Below are positions 44,756-53,981 of a stretch of DNA of 64,000 nt, one piece after another. Source of the stretch: JBFMFH01 sp964481395. Lineage in GTDB: Bacteria > Acidobacteriota > Vicinamibacteria > Vicinamibacterales > JAKQTR01. A model generated the notes under the pieces. The model made no database searches. It was not told where the DNA came from and saw only the letters and a program-made list of their open reading frames with translations. A program made the position numbers and the translations under genes. The stretch lies in assembly GCA_964481395.1 (NCBI GenBank), contig CAYZYG010000012.1:6704-70703 (forward strand), given 5' to 3'. Numbering within the stretch: position 1 is the first letter of the stretch; every line of letters begins with the position of its first letter.

Positions 44756-45638
44756 TCTGCACCTGCTCCCGCATCTTCTCCAGCTCGGCCTTCACGTCGA
44801 TGACCAGTTCCGGGACGCGCTCCCCGTCGGCTTTCGATCCCATGGTGTTGATCTCCCGGTTCATCTCCTGAAGCAGGAAGTCCAGCTTGCGGCCGCAGGG
44901 TTCCGGCCCGTCGGTGAGCGAACCCCACTGCGTCACGTGAGCCCTGAAGCGGACGACTTCCTCGCTGATGTCAGAGCGCGCAGCGTAGCGCACCACTTCC
45001 TGTGCCACCGCCGCGCGATCGACCGACAGGTCCCCGAGGAGGCTGTCGACGAGCTGCTGGAGCCGCCCCTGCAGGTCGGCGCGTCCGGCGCCGGCCAGCC
45101 CGACCAGGCGCTCGACGGCCTGGGCGACCGCAGACTTGCGCGCATCGAGATCGGCGCGAAGCAGGTCGCCCTCGCGCCGCCGCATCGCGTCAAGATCGTC
45201 AAGGGCGGCCTGGACGGTCGTTTCGATGGCGGCCTCGAGCGCCGCCACCTCCCCGGGGCCGAGTTCGGGCGGCTGCTCCCTGACGGTCACCGCCTGGGGA
45301 AAGCGCAGCAGATCGCCGGGCGCGAGCACGCCGTCGACCAGGCCTGCGTGACGAGCGCGCTCGAGCACCGACGCGAGAGCGGCCAGCAGGCGGTCGTTGA
45401 GTTCCACGTCGACCACGGGGAGTTGCCGCAACTGGACCGACACCGCCACCTCGACACGTCCGCGGGCGACCCGCTGCTGGACGAGCGCCCGTATGCGCGG
45501 CTCCAGCGTGCCGAATGCCTGCGGAACACGCAATTGCAGATCCAGATACCGGTGATTGACCGACCGCACGGTCACGCTGATGCTGGCATCGGACGCTTCC
45601 CGCGTCAGCGCAGAAAAGCCGGTCATGCTCTTGATCAT
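44745..45638 (-). CDS. yicC: YicC family endoribonuclease-like protein
   Basis: 297 residues. MIKSMTGFSALTREASDASI at the start and SVNHRYLDLQLRVPQ are the YicC_N signature; the C-terminal EEVVRFRAHVTQWGSLTDG and GRKLDFLLQEMNREINTMGSK is DUF1732. YicC-type proteins are RNases implicated in small-RNA turnover. Sits between an ABC exporter (four-base overlap) and gmk. Confidence 0.93.
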   Translation of the reverse strand: MIKSMTGFSALTREASDASISVTVRSVNHRYLDLQLRVPQAFGTLEPRIRALVQQRVARGRVEVAVSVQLRQLPVVDVELNDRLLAALASVLERARHAGLVDGVLAPGDLLRFPQAVTVREQPPELGPGEVAALEAAIETTVQAALDDLDAMRRREGDLLRADLDARKSAVAQAVERLVGLAGAGRADLQGRLQQLVDSLLGDLSVDRAAVAQEVVRYAARSDISEEVVRFRAHVTQWGSLTDGPEPCGRKLDFLLQEMNREINTMGSKADGERVPELVIDVKAELEKMREQVQNVE

Positions 45639-47404
45639 CGCGCCTCTCTCCTGACGGACGCCGGCCTGCCGTGCGGCTCCGGGTCCGAGAACTGCCTCGC
45701 GTGAAGGGCTGCGTACGTGCCCCCGGGGCGGGCCAGCAGATCCGCATGAGGCCCCATCTCGACGACGCGTCCGCGCTCGAGGACCACGATGACATCAGCC
45801 CGCTGCACGGTGGACAGGCGATGAGCGATCACGAACGACGTCCGGCCGCGCATCAGATTGGCCAGAGCGTCCTGCACGAGCGCCTCCGACTCCGCATCCA
45901 GCGAGGACGTCGCCTCGTCGAGGATCAGGATCGGCGCGTCGTTCAGGATGGCCCGGGCGATGGCCAGGCGCTGCCGTTGCCCGCCCGAAAGCCGCTGTCC
46001 GCGTTCCCCGATGACCGTATCGTATCCGCGAGGCATTGAGACGATGAACTCGTGCGCGCGGGCTGCCGTCGCCGCCCGCTCGACCTCGGCGCGTGAGGCG
46101 CCGGGCCTCCCGTAGGCGATGTTGTTCGCCACCGTGTCGTCGAAGAGCACGGTCTCCTGGGTCACCATGCTGATCTGGCCCCGCAGCGACGCCAGCGTCA
46201 CCGTGCGCACGTCGGTCCCGTCGATCAGGATCGCCCCGCTCTTCACGTCATAGAAGCGGGGGATCAGGTTGACGAGACTGGTCTTTCCCGCGCCGCTCCG
46301 GCCGACGATGGCCACGCTCTGCCCTGCCTCGACGGTGAACGACACGCCCCTGAGCGCATCGCGTCCGTGCGCGTCCTCGTACTCGAACGTGACGTCCCGG
46401 AATTCGATCCCGCTCGACAGCGGCGGCAAGGGGCCGGCGCCCGGCGCCTCGGCCACCTCGGTGCGCAGGTCCATGAGTTCGAAGATGCGCTGCGACGCGG
46501 CCATCGCCTGCTGGATGCTGGCATTGACCCGACTGAGCTTCTTGAGCGGGCCGTACATCATGAACAGCGACGCCACGAACAGGGTGAAGTCGCCCTGGGT
46601 CATGCGCCCGGCTGCGATTTCGCGGCTGCCGTACCAGAGCGCCGTGGCGGCGGCCAAGCCGCCCAGAAGCTCCATGACCGGCGGCATCATCGACACGGCC
46701 GCCGTGACTTTCAGATTCGCGCGGTAGAGCGCCCGGGCTGCCGCCGCGAACCGGCTCGTCTCGCGAGCCTCGGCTCCGAACGCCTTGACGATCCGGTGGC
46801 TGGTGAACGCCTCCGTCGCCACGTGGGACATGACCTCCTGATGCTCCTGGCTCCGTCGCGTTGTGGCCCTGAGCCGTTTGCCGAGGCGGACCAGCGGGTA
46901 CAGGATGACCGGGGCGCTGGTGAGGCAGACCAGGGCCAGCCTGGCGTCCACCCAGAAGAGAAGCCCCGCGAACCCTACGACGGCGAGCGATTCGCGCATC
47001 AGGTCGCCCAGCGTGTCCGAGACCACCTGCTGGACCTGGGCCACGTCGCTCGTGAGCCGGGACAGGAGCTGGCCGGTGCTGCGCGACTTGAAAAAGGCGG
47101 TCGACTGCTGCACGGTGCACCTGAACAGGTCGGTACGCACGTCCAGCACCACGCGCTGCCCGACGTCGGCCATCAGGTAGGACGAGAGATAGGAGCCGAC
47201 CCCCTTGAGGAGGTATGCCAGCACGATCGCCCACGCCACCCAGCCGAGGTCCTGCTGCCGGGCCAGCACGTTGTCGAAGATCGGTTTGATGAGGTAGGCC
47301 AGTGCTGCGGACGCCGCGCCGTACGCCACCATCGCCACGAGCGCGATGGCGAACCGCCCGCGGTACGCGCGGGCATAGGCGAACAGTCGCAGCAGAGGTG
47401 TCAC
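45635..47404 (-). CDS. MsbA-like lipid ABC exporter
   Basis: 589 residues: six membrane helices in the first 310, then one ATP-binding domain. Walker A is VAIVGRSGAGKTSLVNLI, the signature is LSGGQRQRLAIARAIL and Walker B is ILILDEATSSLD. A half-transporter of this size acts as a homodimer. In two-membrane bacteria, MsbA flips lipid A or other lipid-linked glycans. Its position next to the polysaccharide genes supports a glycolipid substrate. GTG start overlapping the upstream stop. Confidence 0.88.
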   Translation of the reverse strand: MTPLLRLFAYARAYRGRFAIALVAMVAYGAASAALAYLIKPIFDNVLARQQDLGWVAWAIVLAYLLKGVGSYLSSYLMADVGQRVVLDVRTDLFRCTVQQSTAFFKSRSTGQLLSRLTSDVAQVQQVVSDTLGDLMRESLAVVGFAGLLFWVDARLALVCLTSAPVILYPLVRLGKRLRATTRRSQEHQEVMSHVATEAFTSHRIVKAFGAEARETSRFAAAARALYRANLKVTAAVSMMPPVMELLGGLAAATALWYGSREIAAGRMTQGDFTLFVASLFMMYGPLKKLSRVNASIQQAMAASQRIFELMDLRTEVAEAPGAGPLPPLSSGIEFRDVTFEYEDAHGRDALRGVSFTVEAGQSVAIVGRSGAGKTSLVNLIPRFYDVKSGAILIDGTDVRTVTLASLRGQISMVTQETVLFDDTVANNIAYGRPGASRAEVERAATAARAHEFIVSMPRGYDTVIGERGQRLSGGQRQRLAIARAILNDAPILILDEATSSLDAESEALVQDALANLMRGRTSFVIAHRLSTVQRADVIVVLERGRVVEMGPHADLLARPGGTYAALHARQFSDPEPHGRPASVRREAR

Positions 47405-48111
47405 TCGGTGAACCGGTAGCGGACGAGCACCCAGAGAGCCACGATGCCGTCGCGCCAGGTGATCTTCTTGCCTTCCTCGTACCCGCGCCCGTCGTACGTG
47501 ATGGGCACCTCGTACACCCGGTAGTGGCGCTTGAAGATCTTCGCCGTCAGTTCGGGCTCGATGCCGAATCCGTTCGAGCGCAGCCGGAACGACCTGAGCA
47601 CGTCGACCCGCATCACCTTGTAGCAGGTCTCCATGTCCGTCAGCATCGTGTTGTACAGCACGTTGGTGAGCAACGTCAGGACCCGGTTGCCCAGGTAATG
47701 GGTAAACAGGAACACGCGGTGACGGCCGAGGAACCGGGACCCGTACACCACATCCGCACGTCCCTGGCAGATGAGCTCGATGAGCTCGGGGTACTCCTCC
47801 GGCGAGTACTCCAGATCCGCGTCCTGGATGACGACGATGTCGCCCGTGACCGCCTCGAAGCCGCGCCGCAGGGCCGCGCCCTTGCCCTGGTTGCGCTCCT
47901 GCAGGAGCAGCGTGAACCCGTGGCGCTGCTGGAGTCCCACCAGCACGTCGCGCGTACCGTCCGTCGAGCAGTCGTCCACGACGATGAGTTCGGTGCGGAC
48001 GGGCGACGCCAGAACGCGGCCCACGATCTCTTCGATGGTCCCGCGCTCGTTGAACACGGGCATGACCACCGACAGCAGCGGGTCCGCCAGTTGTCCGCGC
48101 AGGCCGGTCAC
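47401..48111 (-). CDS. GT2 glycosyltransferase, polyprenol-phosphate type
   Basis: 236 residues, GTG start. LSVVMPVFNERGTIEEIVGR, LIVVDDCSTDGTRDVL and VVIQDADLEYSPEEYPEL are the GT2 core, and RGYEEGKKITWRDGIVALW is the C-terminal signature of DPM1/glucosyl-phosphoryl-polyprenol synthases. It has no clear C-terminal membrane helices. Follows galE with one base between; overlaps msbA by four. Confidence 0.88.
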   Translation of the reverse strand: MTGLRGQLADPLLSVVMPVFNERGTIEEIVGRVLASPVRTELIVVDDCSTDGTRDVLVGLQQRHGFTLLLQERNQGKGAALRRGFEAVTGDIVVIQDADLEYSPEEYPELIELICQGRADVVYGSRFLGRHRVFLFTHYLGNRVLTLLTNVLYNTMLTDMETCYKVMRVDVLRSFRLRSNGFGIEPELTAKIFKRHYRVYEVPITYDGRGYEEGKKITWRDGIVALWVLVRYRFTE

Positions 48112-48112
48112 C

Positions 48113-49117
48113 TCAGCGCTCCTTTCCGTAGCCGGCGGGGTGCGCCGACATCCAGGCCCACGCGGTCGAGACGATGCGATCGAGATCGTCGATACCCGGA
48201 GCCCAGCCGAGCGCGGACGCGATCCGTCCGCTCGCGGCGAACAGCACGGCCGGATCGCCGGGTCGTCGCGGGCCGGCCACCCACGGGACCCGGCCGCCCG
48301 AGACCCGTTCGACGCTCCGGATCACGTCCAGCACCGAGAACGGACGTCCGTTCCCCAGGTTGAAGGTCGCCGACGAGCCGCCGCCCTCGAGGTGCCGCAG
48401 CGCCAGCAGGTGCGCCTGCGCCAGATCGTCCACGTGAATGTAGTCGCGCAGGCAGGTGCCGTCCGGCGTCGGGTAATCCGTCCCGAAGACCTGCAGCGGC
48501 TCGCCACCGCGGGCCGCCTCGATCGCGCGGGGAATCAGGTGCGTTTCGGGTGCGTGATCCTCGCCGATCTCACCCTCGGCGTCGGCGCCGGCCGCGTTGA
48601 AGTACCGCAGGCAGACGGCGCGCATCCCGTGCGCCCGCTCGACGTGCGGCAGCGCCCGCTCGATGGCCAACTTGGTCTCGCCGTACGGGTTGACCGGCCG
48701 GGTCGGGTGCTCCTCGTCGATCGGTGTACGAACCGGGTTCCCGAACACGGCCGCGGTCGATGAGAACACGAACGCGCCCACCGCCTCCCCCGCGACGGCA
48801 CGCAGGAGCCCCAGCGTGCCGTCCACGTTGTTGCGGTAGTACCCCAGCGGATCGCGCGTGGACTCGCCCACCAGCGCCCATGCGGCGAAGTGCATCACGG
48901 CCGTCACCCTGTGGCGGCGGATGACGGCTCGCACCCGATCCGTGTCGCCGACGTCGCCCACTTCGAGAGGACCCCACCGTACGGCCTGCCGGTGTCCGGC
49001 CGACAGGTCGTCGTACACCACGACACGCCGGCCGACACGGGCGAGAGCCTTCGCGACGTGGCTCCCGATGTAGCCCGCGCCGCCCGTGACGAGAACGGTC
49101 CCGCTGCTATCGGCCAA
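48113..49117 (-). CDS. galE: UDP-glucose 4-epimerase
   Basis: 334 residues. NAD-binding TGGAGYIGSHVAKAL (residues 11-25), the active YGETKLAIE (YxxxK) and SSTAAVFGNP are present. Interconverts UDP-Glc and UDP-Gal for glycan synthesis. Overlaps the ugd end by 11 bases, and the GT2 starts one base after it. Confidence 0.92.
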   Translation of the reverse strand: MADSSGTVLVTGGAGYIGSHVAKALARVGRRVVVYDDLSAGHRQAVRWGPLEVGDVGDTDRVRAVIRRHRVTAVMHFAAWALVGESTRDPLGYYRNNVDGTLGLLRAVAGEAVGAFVFSSTAAVFGNPVRTPIDEEHPTRPVNPYGETKLAIERALPHVERAHGMRAVCLRYFNAAGADAEGEIGEDHAPETHLIPRAIEAARGGEPLQVFGTDYPTPDGTCLRDYIHVDDLAQAHLLALRHLEGGGSSATFNLGNGRPFSVLDVIRSVERVSGGRVPWVAGPRRPGDPAVLFAASGRIASALGWAPGIDDLDRIVSTAWAWMSAHPAGYGKER

Positions 49118-50408
49118 TGGAGTAGTAGGTGAAGCCGAGTTCGCGCATCTCGTCGCGGCTGTAGATGTTGCGCCCGTCGAAGATGACCGGGTTCTTCAGG
49201 AGCTTGCGCATGCGGCTGAAGTCGGGCTCGCGGAACTCGTTCCATTCGGTCACCACGACCAGGGCGTCGGCGCCGCGCAGGGCTTCGTAGTTGGGGCTGA
49301 CCAGCGAAATCCGGTTGCCGAAGATGCGCTTCGCGGTGCCCATCGCCGCCGGGTCGAAGGCCTGGATGCGGGCGCCGGCNNNNNNNNNNAGGGCCGTGTC
49401 GATGAGCGTCAGCGCGGCCGACTCGCGGATATCGTCGGTGCGCGGCTTGAAGGCGAGCCCCCAGACGGCGATCGTCCGGCCCTTGACGGACCCGAAGTGC
49501 CGGATCACCCGGTCGGCCAGACGCACCTTCTGCGCGTCATTCACGGCTTCAACCGCTTTGAGGATCTGGAACTCGTACCCCTTGTCGGCGGCGAACTTGA
49601 TGATCGCCTTGACGTCCTTGGGAAAGCAGCTTCCACCGTAGCCGCAGCCCGGAAACAGGAACGACGGGCCGATGCGCCGGTCCGAGCCGACCGCATGCCG
49701 GACCTGGTCCACATCGGCGTTGAACAGTTCGCAGAGATTGGCGACCTCGTTCATGAACGAGATGCGCGACGCGAGGAGCGCGTTCGCGGCGTACTTGCAG
49801 ATCTCCGCGCTGGCGCAGTCCATCACCATGATGGGCGCGCCGGTGCGCGTGAACGGGGCGTAGAGCTTCGTCATCATCTCCGCCGCCCGCGCATCGTCCG
49901 CGCCGATCACCACGCGATCGGGCTTCAGGAAGTCATCGACGGCCGCGCCCTGCTTCAGGAACTCCGGGTTGCTCACGACGGAGAAGGGATGCGTCGTCTC
50001 GCGGCGGACGATCTCACGGACGCGTTCCGCCGTCCCGACCGGCACCGTGCTCTTGTCGACGATGACTTTGTACCCGTTCATCGCACGCGCGATGTCGCGC
50101 GCCACGCCCAGCACGTGCTGCAGGTCGGCAGACCCGTCCTCTCCCTGGGGCGTTCCCACGGCGATGAAGATGATCTCCGACGACCGGACGGCCCGGGCGA
50201 GTTGCGTCGTGAAGCCGAGGCGCTTCTCGGCGCGGTTGCGCCGCACCAGCTCTTCGAGGCCCGGCTCGTAGATGGGAATGCGCCCCTTGCGGAGCATGCG
50301 GACCTTGGCTTCATCGACGTCGACGCAGATCACGTCGTTGCCGGTCTCGGCGAAACACGCTCCTGCGACCAGACCCACATATCCGGTTCCCACCACGGCC
50401 ACTTTCAT
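49107..50408 (-). CDS. ugd: UDP-glucose 6-dehydrogenase
   Basis: About 433 residues. The Rossmann start is VAVVGTGYVGLVAGACFAE, and the catalytic Cys is in FPGCGYGGSCFPKDVKAI. GGAGGG lies seven bases before the ATG at 50408, so that codon, not the one at 50414, is preferred. Ten Ns (49380-49389) fall within the C-terminal domain: they replace a stretch between LTLIDTA and AGARIQAFDP. Makes UDP-GlcA, the substrate of the decarboxylase at 57670. Confidence 0.92.
   Translation of the reverse strand: MKVAVVGTGYVGLVAGACFAETGNDVICVDVDEAKVRMLRKGRIPIYEPGLEELVRRNRAEKRLGFTTQLARAVRSSEIIFIAVGTPQGEDGSADLQHVLGVARDIARAMNGYKVIVDKSTVPVGTAERVREIVRRETTHPFSVVSNPEFLKQGAAVDDFLKPDRVVIGADDARAAEMMTKLYAPFTRTGAPIMVMDCASAEICKYAANALLASRISFMNEVANLCELFNADVDQVRHAVGSDRRIGPSFLFPGCGYGGSCFPKDVKAIIKFAADKGYEFQILKAVEAVNDAQKVRLADRVIRHFGSVKGRTIAVWGLAFKPRTDDIRESAALTLIDTAXXXXAGARIQAFDPAAMGTAKRIFGNRISLVSPNYEALRGADALVVVTEWNEFREPDFSRMRKLLKNPVIFDGRNIYSRDEMRELGFTYYSIGR
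49380..49389. other. Assembly gap of 10 N
   Basis: Ten unknown bases inside ugd. The reading frame resumes correctly on both sides. Confidence 0.99.
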
Positions 50409-50743
50409 AGACATGCCCTCCTCGGGGCGCTGGGCCGGCCCCCCAGGACGACCCGAAAGCCACGACCGTACTATACCGCCTCAGCGCTGTCAAGGTATTG
50501 ACGGATAAAGAGTTGCGGCCAGCCAGCCGATCGGACCCACGTCTGTGGGCCTCACCCGTGATCCTCGCCCTCCGCGTGATTCCCGGCCCGTGAGGGCCGA
50601 CAAGGAGGCCGGCCGTCCAGGCCGACGCGCCCCATTCTGTCTCCCGTCCCCTGTCTCCTGAATTCTGACAAGGATCACAGCCCTGACCACCCCGGCCGCA
50701 GGCCGCGCGACTCATCTTGGGGTACCATGGCCCCCGGCCGTTC
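50409..50743. other. Divergent intergenic region
   Basis: 335 bases between ugd (minus) and the first plus-strand glycosyltransferase. It holds a candidate promoter for ugd (50465-50493) and a CT-rich stretch at 50630-50670 with the near-repeat CTGTCTCCCGTCCCCTGTCTC. No clear promoter toward 50744 and no plausible gene. Confidence 0.6.
50465..50493 (-). promoter_or_regulatory. Candidate promoter of the ugd-galE-GT2 set
   Basis: On the minus strand, TTGACA (50493-50488), a 17-base spacer and TACGGT (50470-50465), about 57 bases before the ugd start. TATAGT at 50475-50470 is an alternative -10 but with a short spacer of 12. Confidence 0.35.
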
Positions 50744-51913
50744 ATGCGGATCCTCCTCGACTACCGCCCGGCACTGCGCGTACGCTCCGGCGTCGGGGAA
50801 TGGGTCCACCAACTCAGCCGGGCTATTCTGGACCTCCGACAGGCAGGCCACCCGGCGGCCCACGACGTAGACCTGACGCTCTTCACGGCATCCTGGTCGG
50901 ATCGGCCCGCGCTGGCGGTCCGTACCGACCTGCCTGGCGCGGCCGTGGTCGACCGCCGCATCCCGACGCGTCTCCTGTCCGCGGCCTGGAACCGGCTTGC
51001 CTGGCCGCCCGTGGAACGACTCGTCCGCGGTCCCGTCGATGTCGTCCACTCGCCGAGTCCCGTCCTGATTCCAGCGGCAGCGGCCGCCCGCGTCATCACG
51101 GTTCACGACCTCGACTTCCTGGACCATCCGGAGCGCACGCGCGGCGAGATGCACAGCGACTATCCGCGGCTGGTGGCACGACACGCCCACGAGGCCGATC
51201 TCGTGGTCGCGGTCTCCCACCACACGGCCAATCTTGTCCGGACGCGATTCGGGCTCCCGTCGGATCGCGTGATCGTCTGCCGGGCGGGGCTCCCGGCCTG
51301 GCTGGGACCCCATCCGGAACTGGGACAGCCCCGTTCCGGCCCGGGATACATCCTCTTTCTGGGCACGCTCGAGCCGCGGAAGAACATCAGTGGACTCCTC
51401 GACGCCTACGAGCTCCTCCTGCCGAAGGGCCCTGTGCCGCCCCTGGTCCTCGCCGGCCAGCCCACGGGCGGGGACGATGGCTGGCGGCCCAGGCTCTCCA
51501 GATCTCCGCTGGCAGGCTGCGTCGAACTCCGCGGGTACGTGCCAGAAGCCGAGAAGGCCTCGCTGTACCGCCATGCTGCGCTCCTCGTGCTGCCGTCGTT
51601 CGACGAAGGTTTCGGCCTCCCGGTGCTGGAGGCCATGGCTACCGGGGTGCCGGTGGTGGCGACCAGGGCGGGCGCCATTCCCGAGGTGGCGGGCGATGCC
51701 GCCCTGTTGGTCCCTCCCGGGGATGTGGCGGCGCTGACCGACGCTATGTGGCGGGTGCTCTCGGACCCGACTCTGGCGTCCGCGTTGCGCGACCGTGGCG
51801 CTGCACAGGCGCGAACCTTCGACTGGTCGGCCTCGGCGGCCGGACTGCTGGACGCCTTTCGGGCGGTTCTCGAGCGTCGGCGGGCGGGCGAGCGGCGGGA
51901 AGGACGGGTCTGA
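50744..51913 (+). CDS. GT4-type glycosyltransferase (family 1 superfamily)
   Basis: 389 residues from the ATG at 50744. The N-terminal domain starts MRILLDYRPALRVRSGVGEW and includes VHSPSPVLIP. The C-terminal nucleotide-sugar domain shows ILFLGTLEPRKNISGLLDAY, VELRGYVPEAEKASLY and PSFDEGFGLPVLEAMATG (the E-x7-E motif), typical of GT4. The stop lies two bases before the next GT start. First gene of a plus-strand operon running to 58620. Confidence 0.85.
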   Translation: MRILLDYRPALRVRSGVGEWVHQLSRAILDLRQAGHPAAHDVDLTLFTASWSDRPALAVRTDLPGAAVVDRRIPTRLLSAAWNRLAWPPVERLVRGPVDVVHSPSPVLIPAAAAARVITVHDLDFLDHPERTRGEMHSDYPRLVARHAHEADLVVAVSHHTANLVRTRFGLPSDRVIVCRAGLPAWLGPHPELGQPRSGPGYILFLGTLEPRKNISGLLDAYELLLPKGPVPPLVLAGQPTGGDDGWRPRLSRSPLAGCVELRGYVPEAEKASLYRHAALLVLPSFDEGFGLPVLEAMATGVPVVATRAGAIPEVAGDAALLVPPGDVAALTDAMWRVLSDPTLASALRDRGAAQARTFDWSASAAGLLDAFRAVLERRRAGERREGRV

Positions 51914-51915
51914 CC

Positions 51916-53016
51916 GTGCGCATCGGCATCGACGCGCGCGAACTAGCCGGGCACCCGACCGGAGTCGGCCGCTACCTCGGCGAACTGCTGGCCCGGTGGG
52001 CAGGCGGCGATGGCGGCGCCGCGACACGGGAGTGGGTCCTCTACGCGCCGGGAACCGTGGCGGCCAGCTACCGAGATGCCATCGGCCGGCTTGGGGCGAC
52101 GATCCGGCTACTCCCGGGCAGCGCTGGTACCCGATGGGAGCAGCTGTCGCTTGCCGGGGCCGTGAACCGCGATCGTGTGGACGTCCTGTTCGCTCCGGCG
52201 TACACGGCGCCGCTGGGTGTCCGGGTGCCGGTGGTCCTGACGGTCCATGACGTCTCGTTCGTCGCGCGTCCCGAGTGGTTCCGGCCCCGCGAGCGGATCA
52301 GGCGCGCCTGGCTGACACGCCGCGCGGCCCGGCGGGCTCGAGTGGTCCTGACGGTGTCGGAGTTCTCCCGGCGCGAGATCGTCCGGTGGCTCGGGGTCCC
52401 GGCGGAGCGGGTCCGTGTCGTCCTGCACGGCAGGCCGGCAGGACCGGCTCCCGGTGACCGTACTCCGGAGCGGCGCGCCCCGCTCGTCCTGTACGTTGGC
52501 TCGATCTTCAACCGGCGCCGTCTACCCGATCTCGTCCGGGCGTTCGCGCTGGTTGTCGATCGCCTGCCGCACGCACGCCTCGCGATCGTCGGGGAGAACC
52601 GCACGTGGCCGCACCAGGACCTCGACGACCTGTGCCGGGCCGCAGGCGTCGGATCGCGCGTGGCGCTGCACGACTACGTGGTCGAGGACCGGTTGGCGGA
52701 TCTGTACAGCCGGGCGGCGTGTTTCGTCTTCCTGTCGGAGTACGAAGGATTCGGCCTGACTCCCCTCGAAGCCCTCGCCCACGGGGTGCCCCCGGTTCTG
52801 CTCGACACGGCCGTGGCTCGCGAAACGTGCGGACCGGCCGCGGTGTACGTCCAGCCTGGCGATCTGCGAAGCACGGCGGAGGCCATCGCCGACGTCATGG
52901 CGGACGGCGAGAGCCGACGGGCCGTCCTGGGCGCTGCGGAGGGTGTGCTGAGTCGCTACTCGTGGGACCGGGCGGCGCGTGAGACGCTCGCGGCGATCGA
53001 CGCGGCGGCTCGCTGA
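51916..53016 (+). CDS. GT4-type glycosyltransferase
   Basis: 366 residues, GTG start two bases after the previous gene. MRIGIDARELAGHPTGVGRY is a standard GT4 N-terminus, with VDVLFAPAYTAPLG and VVLTVSEFSRREIVRWLGV. The donor site is EYEGFGLTPLEALAHGVPP. The start position fits the preceding stop and no other start lies nearby in frame. Confidence 0.85.
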   Translation: MRIGIDARELAGHPTGVGRYLGELLARWAGGDGGAATREWVLYAPGTVAASYRDAIGRLGATIRLLPGSAGTRWEQLSLAGAVNRDRVDVLFAPAYTAPLGVRVPVVLTVHDVSFVARPEWFRPRERIRRAWLTRRAARRARVVLTVSEFSRREIVRWLGVPAERVRVVLHGRPAGPAPGDRTPERRAPLVLYVGSIFNRRRLPDLVRAFALVVDRLPHARLAIVGENRTWPHQDLDDLCRAAGVGSRVALHDYVVEDRLADLYSRAACFVFLSEYEGFGLTPLEALAHGVPPVLLDTAVARETCGPAAVYVQPGDLRSTAEAIADVMADGESRRAVLGAAEGVLSRYSWDRAARETLAAIDAAAR

Positions 53017-53029
53017 CACGGACGTGCCC

Positions 53030-53860
53030 ATGACTTCACTGGCCATCGTCATCGTGACGTTCAACACCAGGCGGGACGTCGAGCGGTGCCTGACTTCCCT
53101 GGCGGCGAACCCGCCCTCCGTTCCCCACGAGGTCGTTGTCGTGGACAATGCCTCGGCCGATGGCACCGTGGCTGCCCTGCAGGACGCCTGGCCTCGCGTT
53201 CGAGTGATCGCGCTGGAGCGGAATGTGGGCTTTGCCGCCGGCAACAACGTCGGCATCCGTGAGACGGCCAGCGACCTCGTCCTTCTGTTGAACAGCGACA
53301 CGATGGTGCGCGCCGGCGCGCTTGATCGGCTCGTGGCCGCACTGGAGGCCGACGGCGCGCTCGCGGCCGTCGGGCCTCGGCTCGTGGATGGGCAGGGCCG
53401 CGTCGAACTGTCCTTCGGCCGGATGATGGCGCCCCTGACCGAGGCGTGGCAGAAGACCCTCGTCAGACTTCACGCGCACCGCGTCTGGCCCGTGGCCGCC
53501 TACGTCGATCGCCTGACCACGCGTCCGGCGTACCCGGAGTGGATCAGCGGCGCCTGTCTGCTGGTTCGGCGGACAGACGCGCTGGCGGCGGGTCTTCTGG
53601 ACGAGCGCTACTTTCTGTACGGGGAAGACGTGGATTTCTGCGCGGCGCTCCGGGCCCTGGGCAAGCGCCTGCGCTACTGCCCCGAGGCGGAGATCGTGCA
53701 CCTTCGGGGCCAGTCGGGCCGGCAACGGCCGGAGGCGACAGAACGGGCCTACCGAGCAAGTCACCTCGCGTTCTACGCCAAGCACCATCCCGGCTGGGCT
53801 CCCCTGCTGCGCCTCTACCTGCGGCTGCGGGGCAAGCTGCCGCCCGGTCGGCCGACCTGA
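53030..53860 (+). CDS. GT2 glycosyltransferase, rhamnosyltransferase (WbbL)-like
   Basis: 276 residues from the ATG at 53030. AIVIVTFNTRRDVERCLTSL, VVVDNASADGTVAAL, LLLNSDTMVRAGALDRL and DERYFLYGEDVDFCAALRAL are the WbbL-type signature, with the SGACLLVRR acceptor region. An upstream GTG at 52979 would overlap the preceding gene and lacks homology. Adds a sugar to the growing repeat unit; the sugar is unknown. Confidence 0.88.
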   Translation: MTSLAIVIVTFNTRRDVERCLTSLAANPPSVPHEVVVVDNASADGTVAALQDAWPRVRVIALERNVGFAAGNNVGIRETASDLVLLLNSDTMVRAGALDRLVAALEADGALAAVGPRLVDGQGRVELSFGRMMAPLTEAWQKTLVRLHAHRVWPVAAYVDRLTTRPAYPEWISGACLLVRRTDALAAGLLDERYFLYGEDVDFCAALRALGKRLRYCPEAEIVHLRGQSGRQRPEATERAYRASHLAFYAKHHPGWAPLLRLYLRLRGKLPPGRPT

Positions 53861-53981
53861 TGCGGGCGCCTTGGCCGTCGGGTCCCGGCGAAGCGCGTGT
53901 GGTATCGTGTGGTCCGAAGCCGGGACGACCCGGGCGTGACGGCCGGGGGGGCCTGCGGCGCGCTGAGAACGGTGAAGCCAG

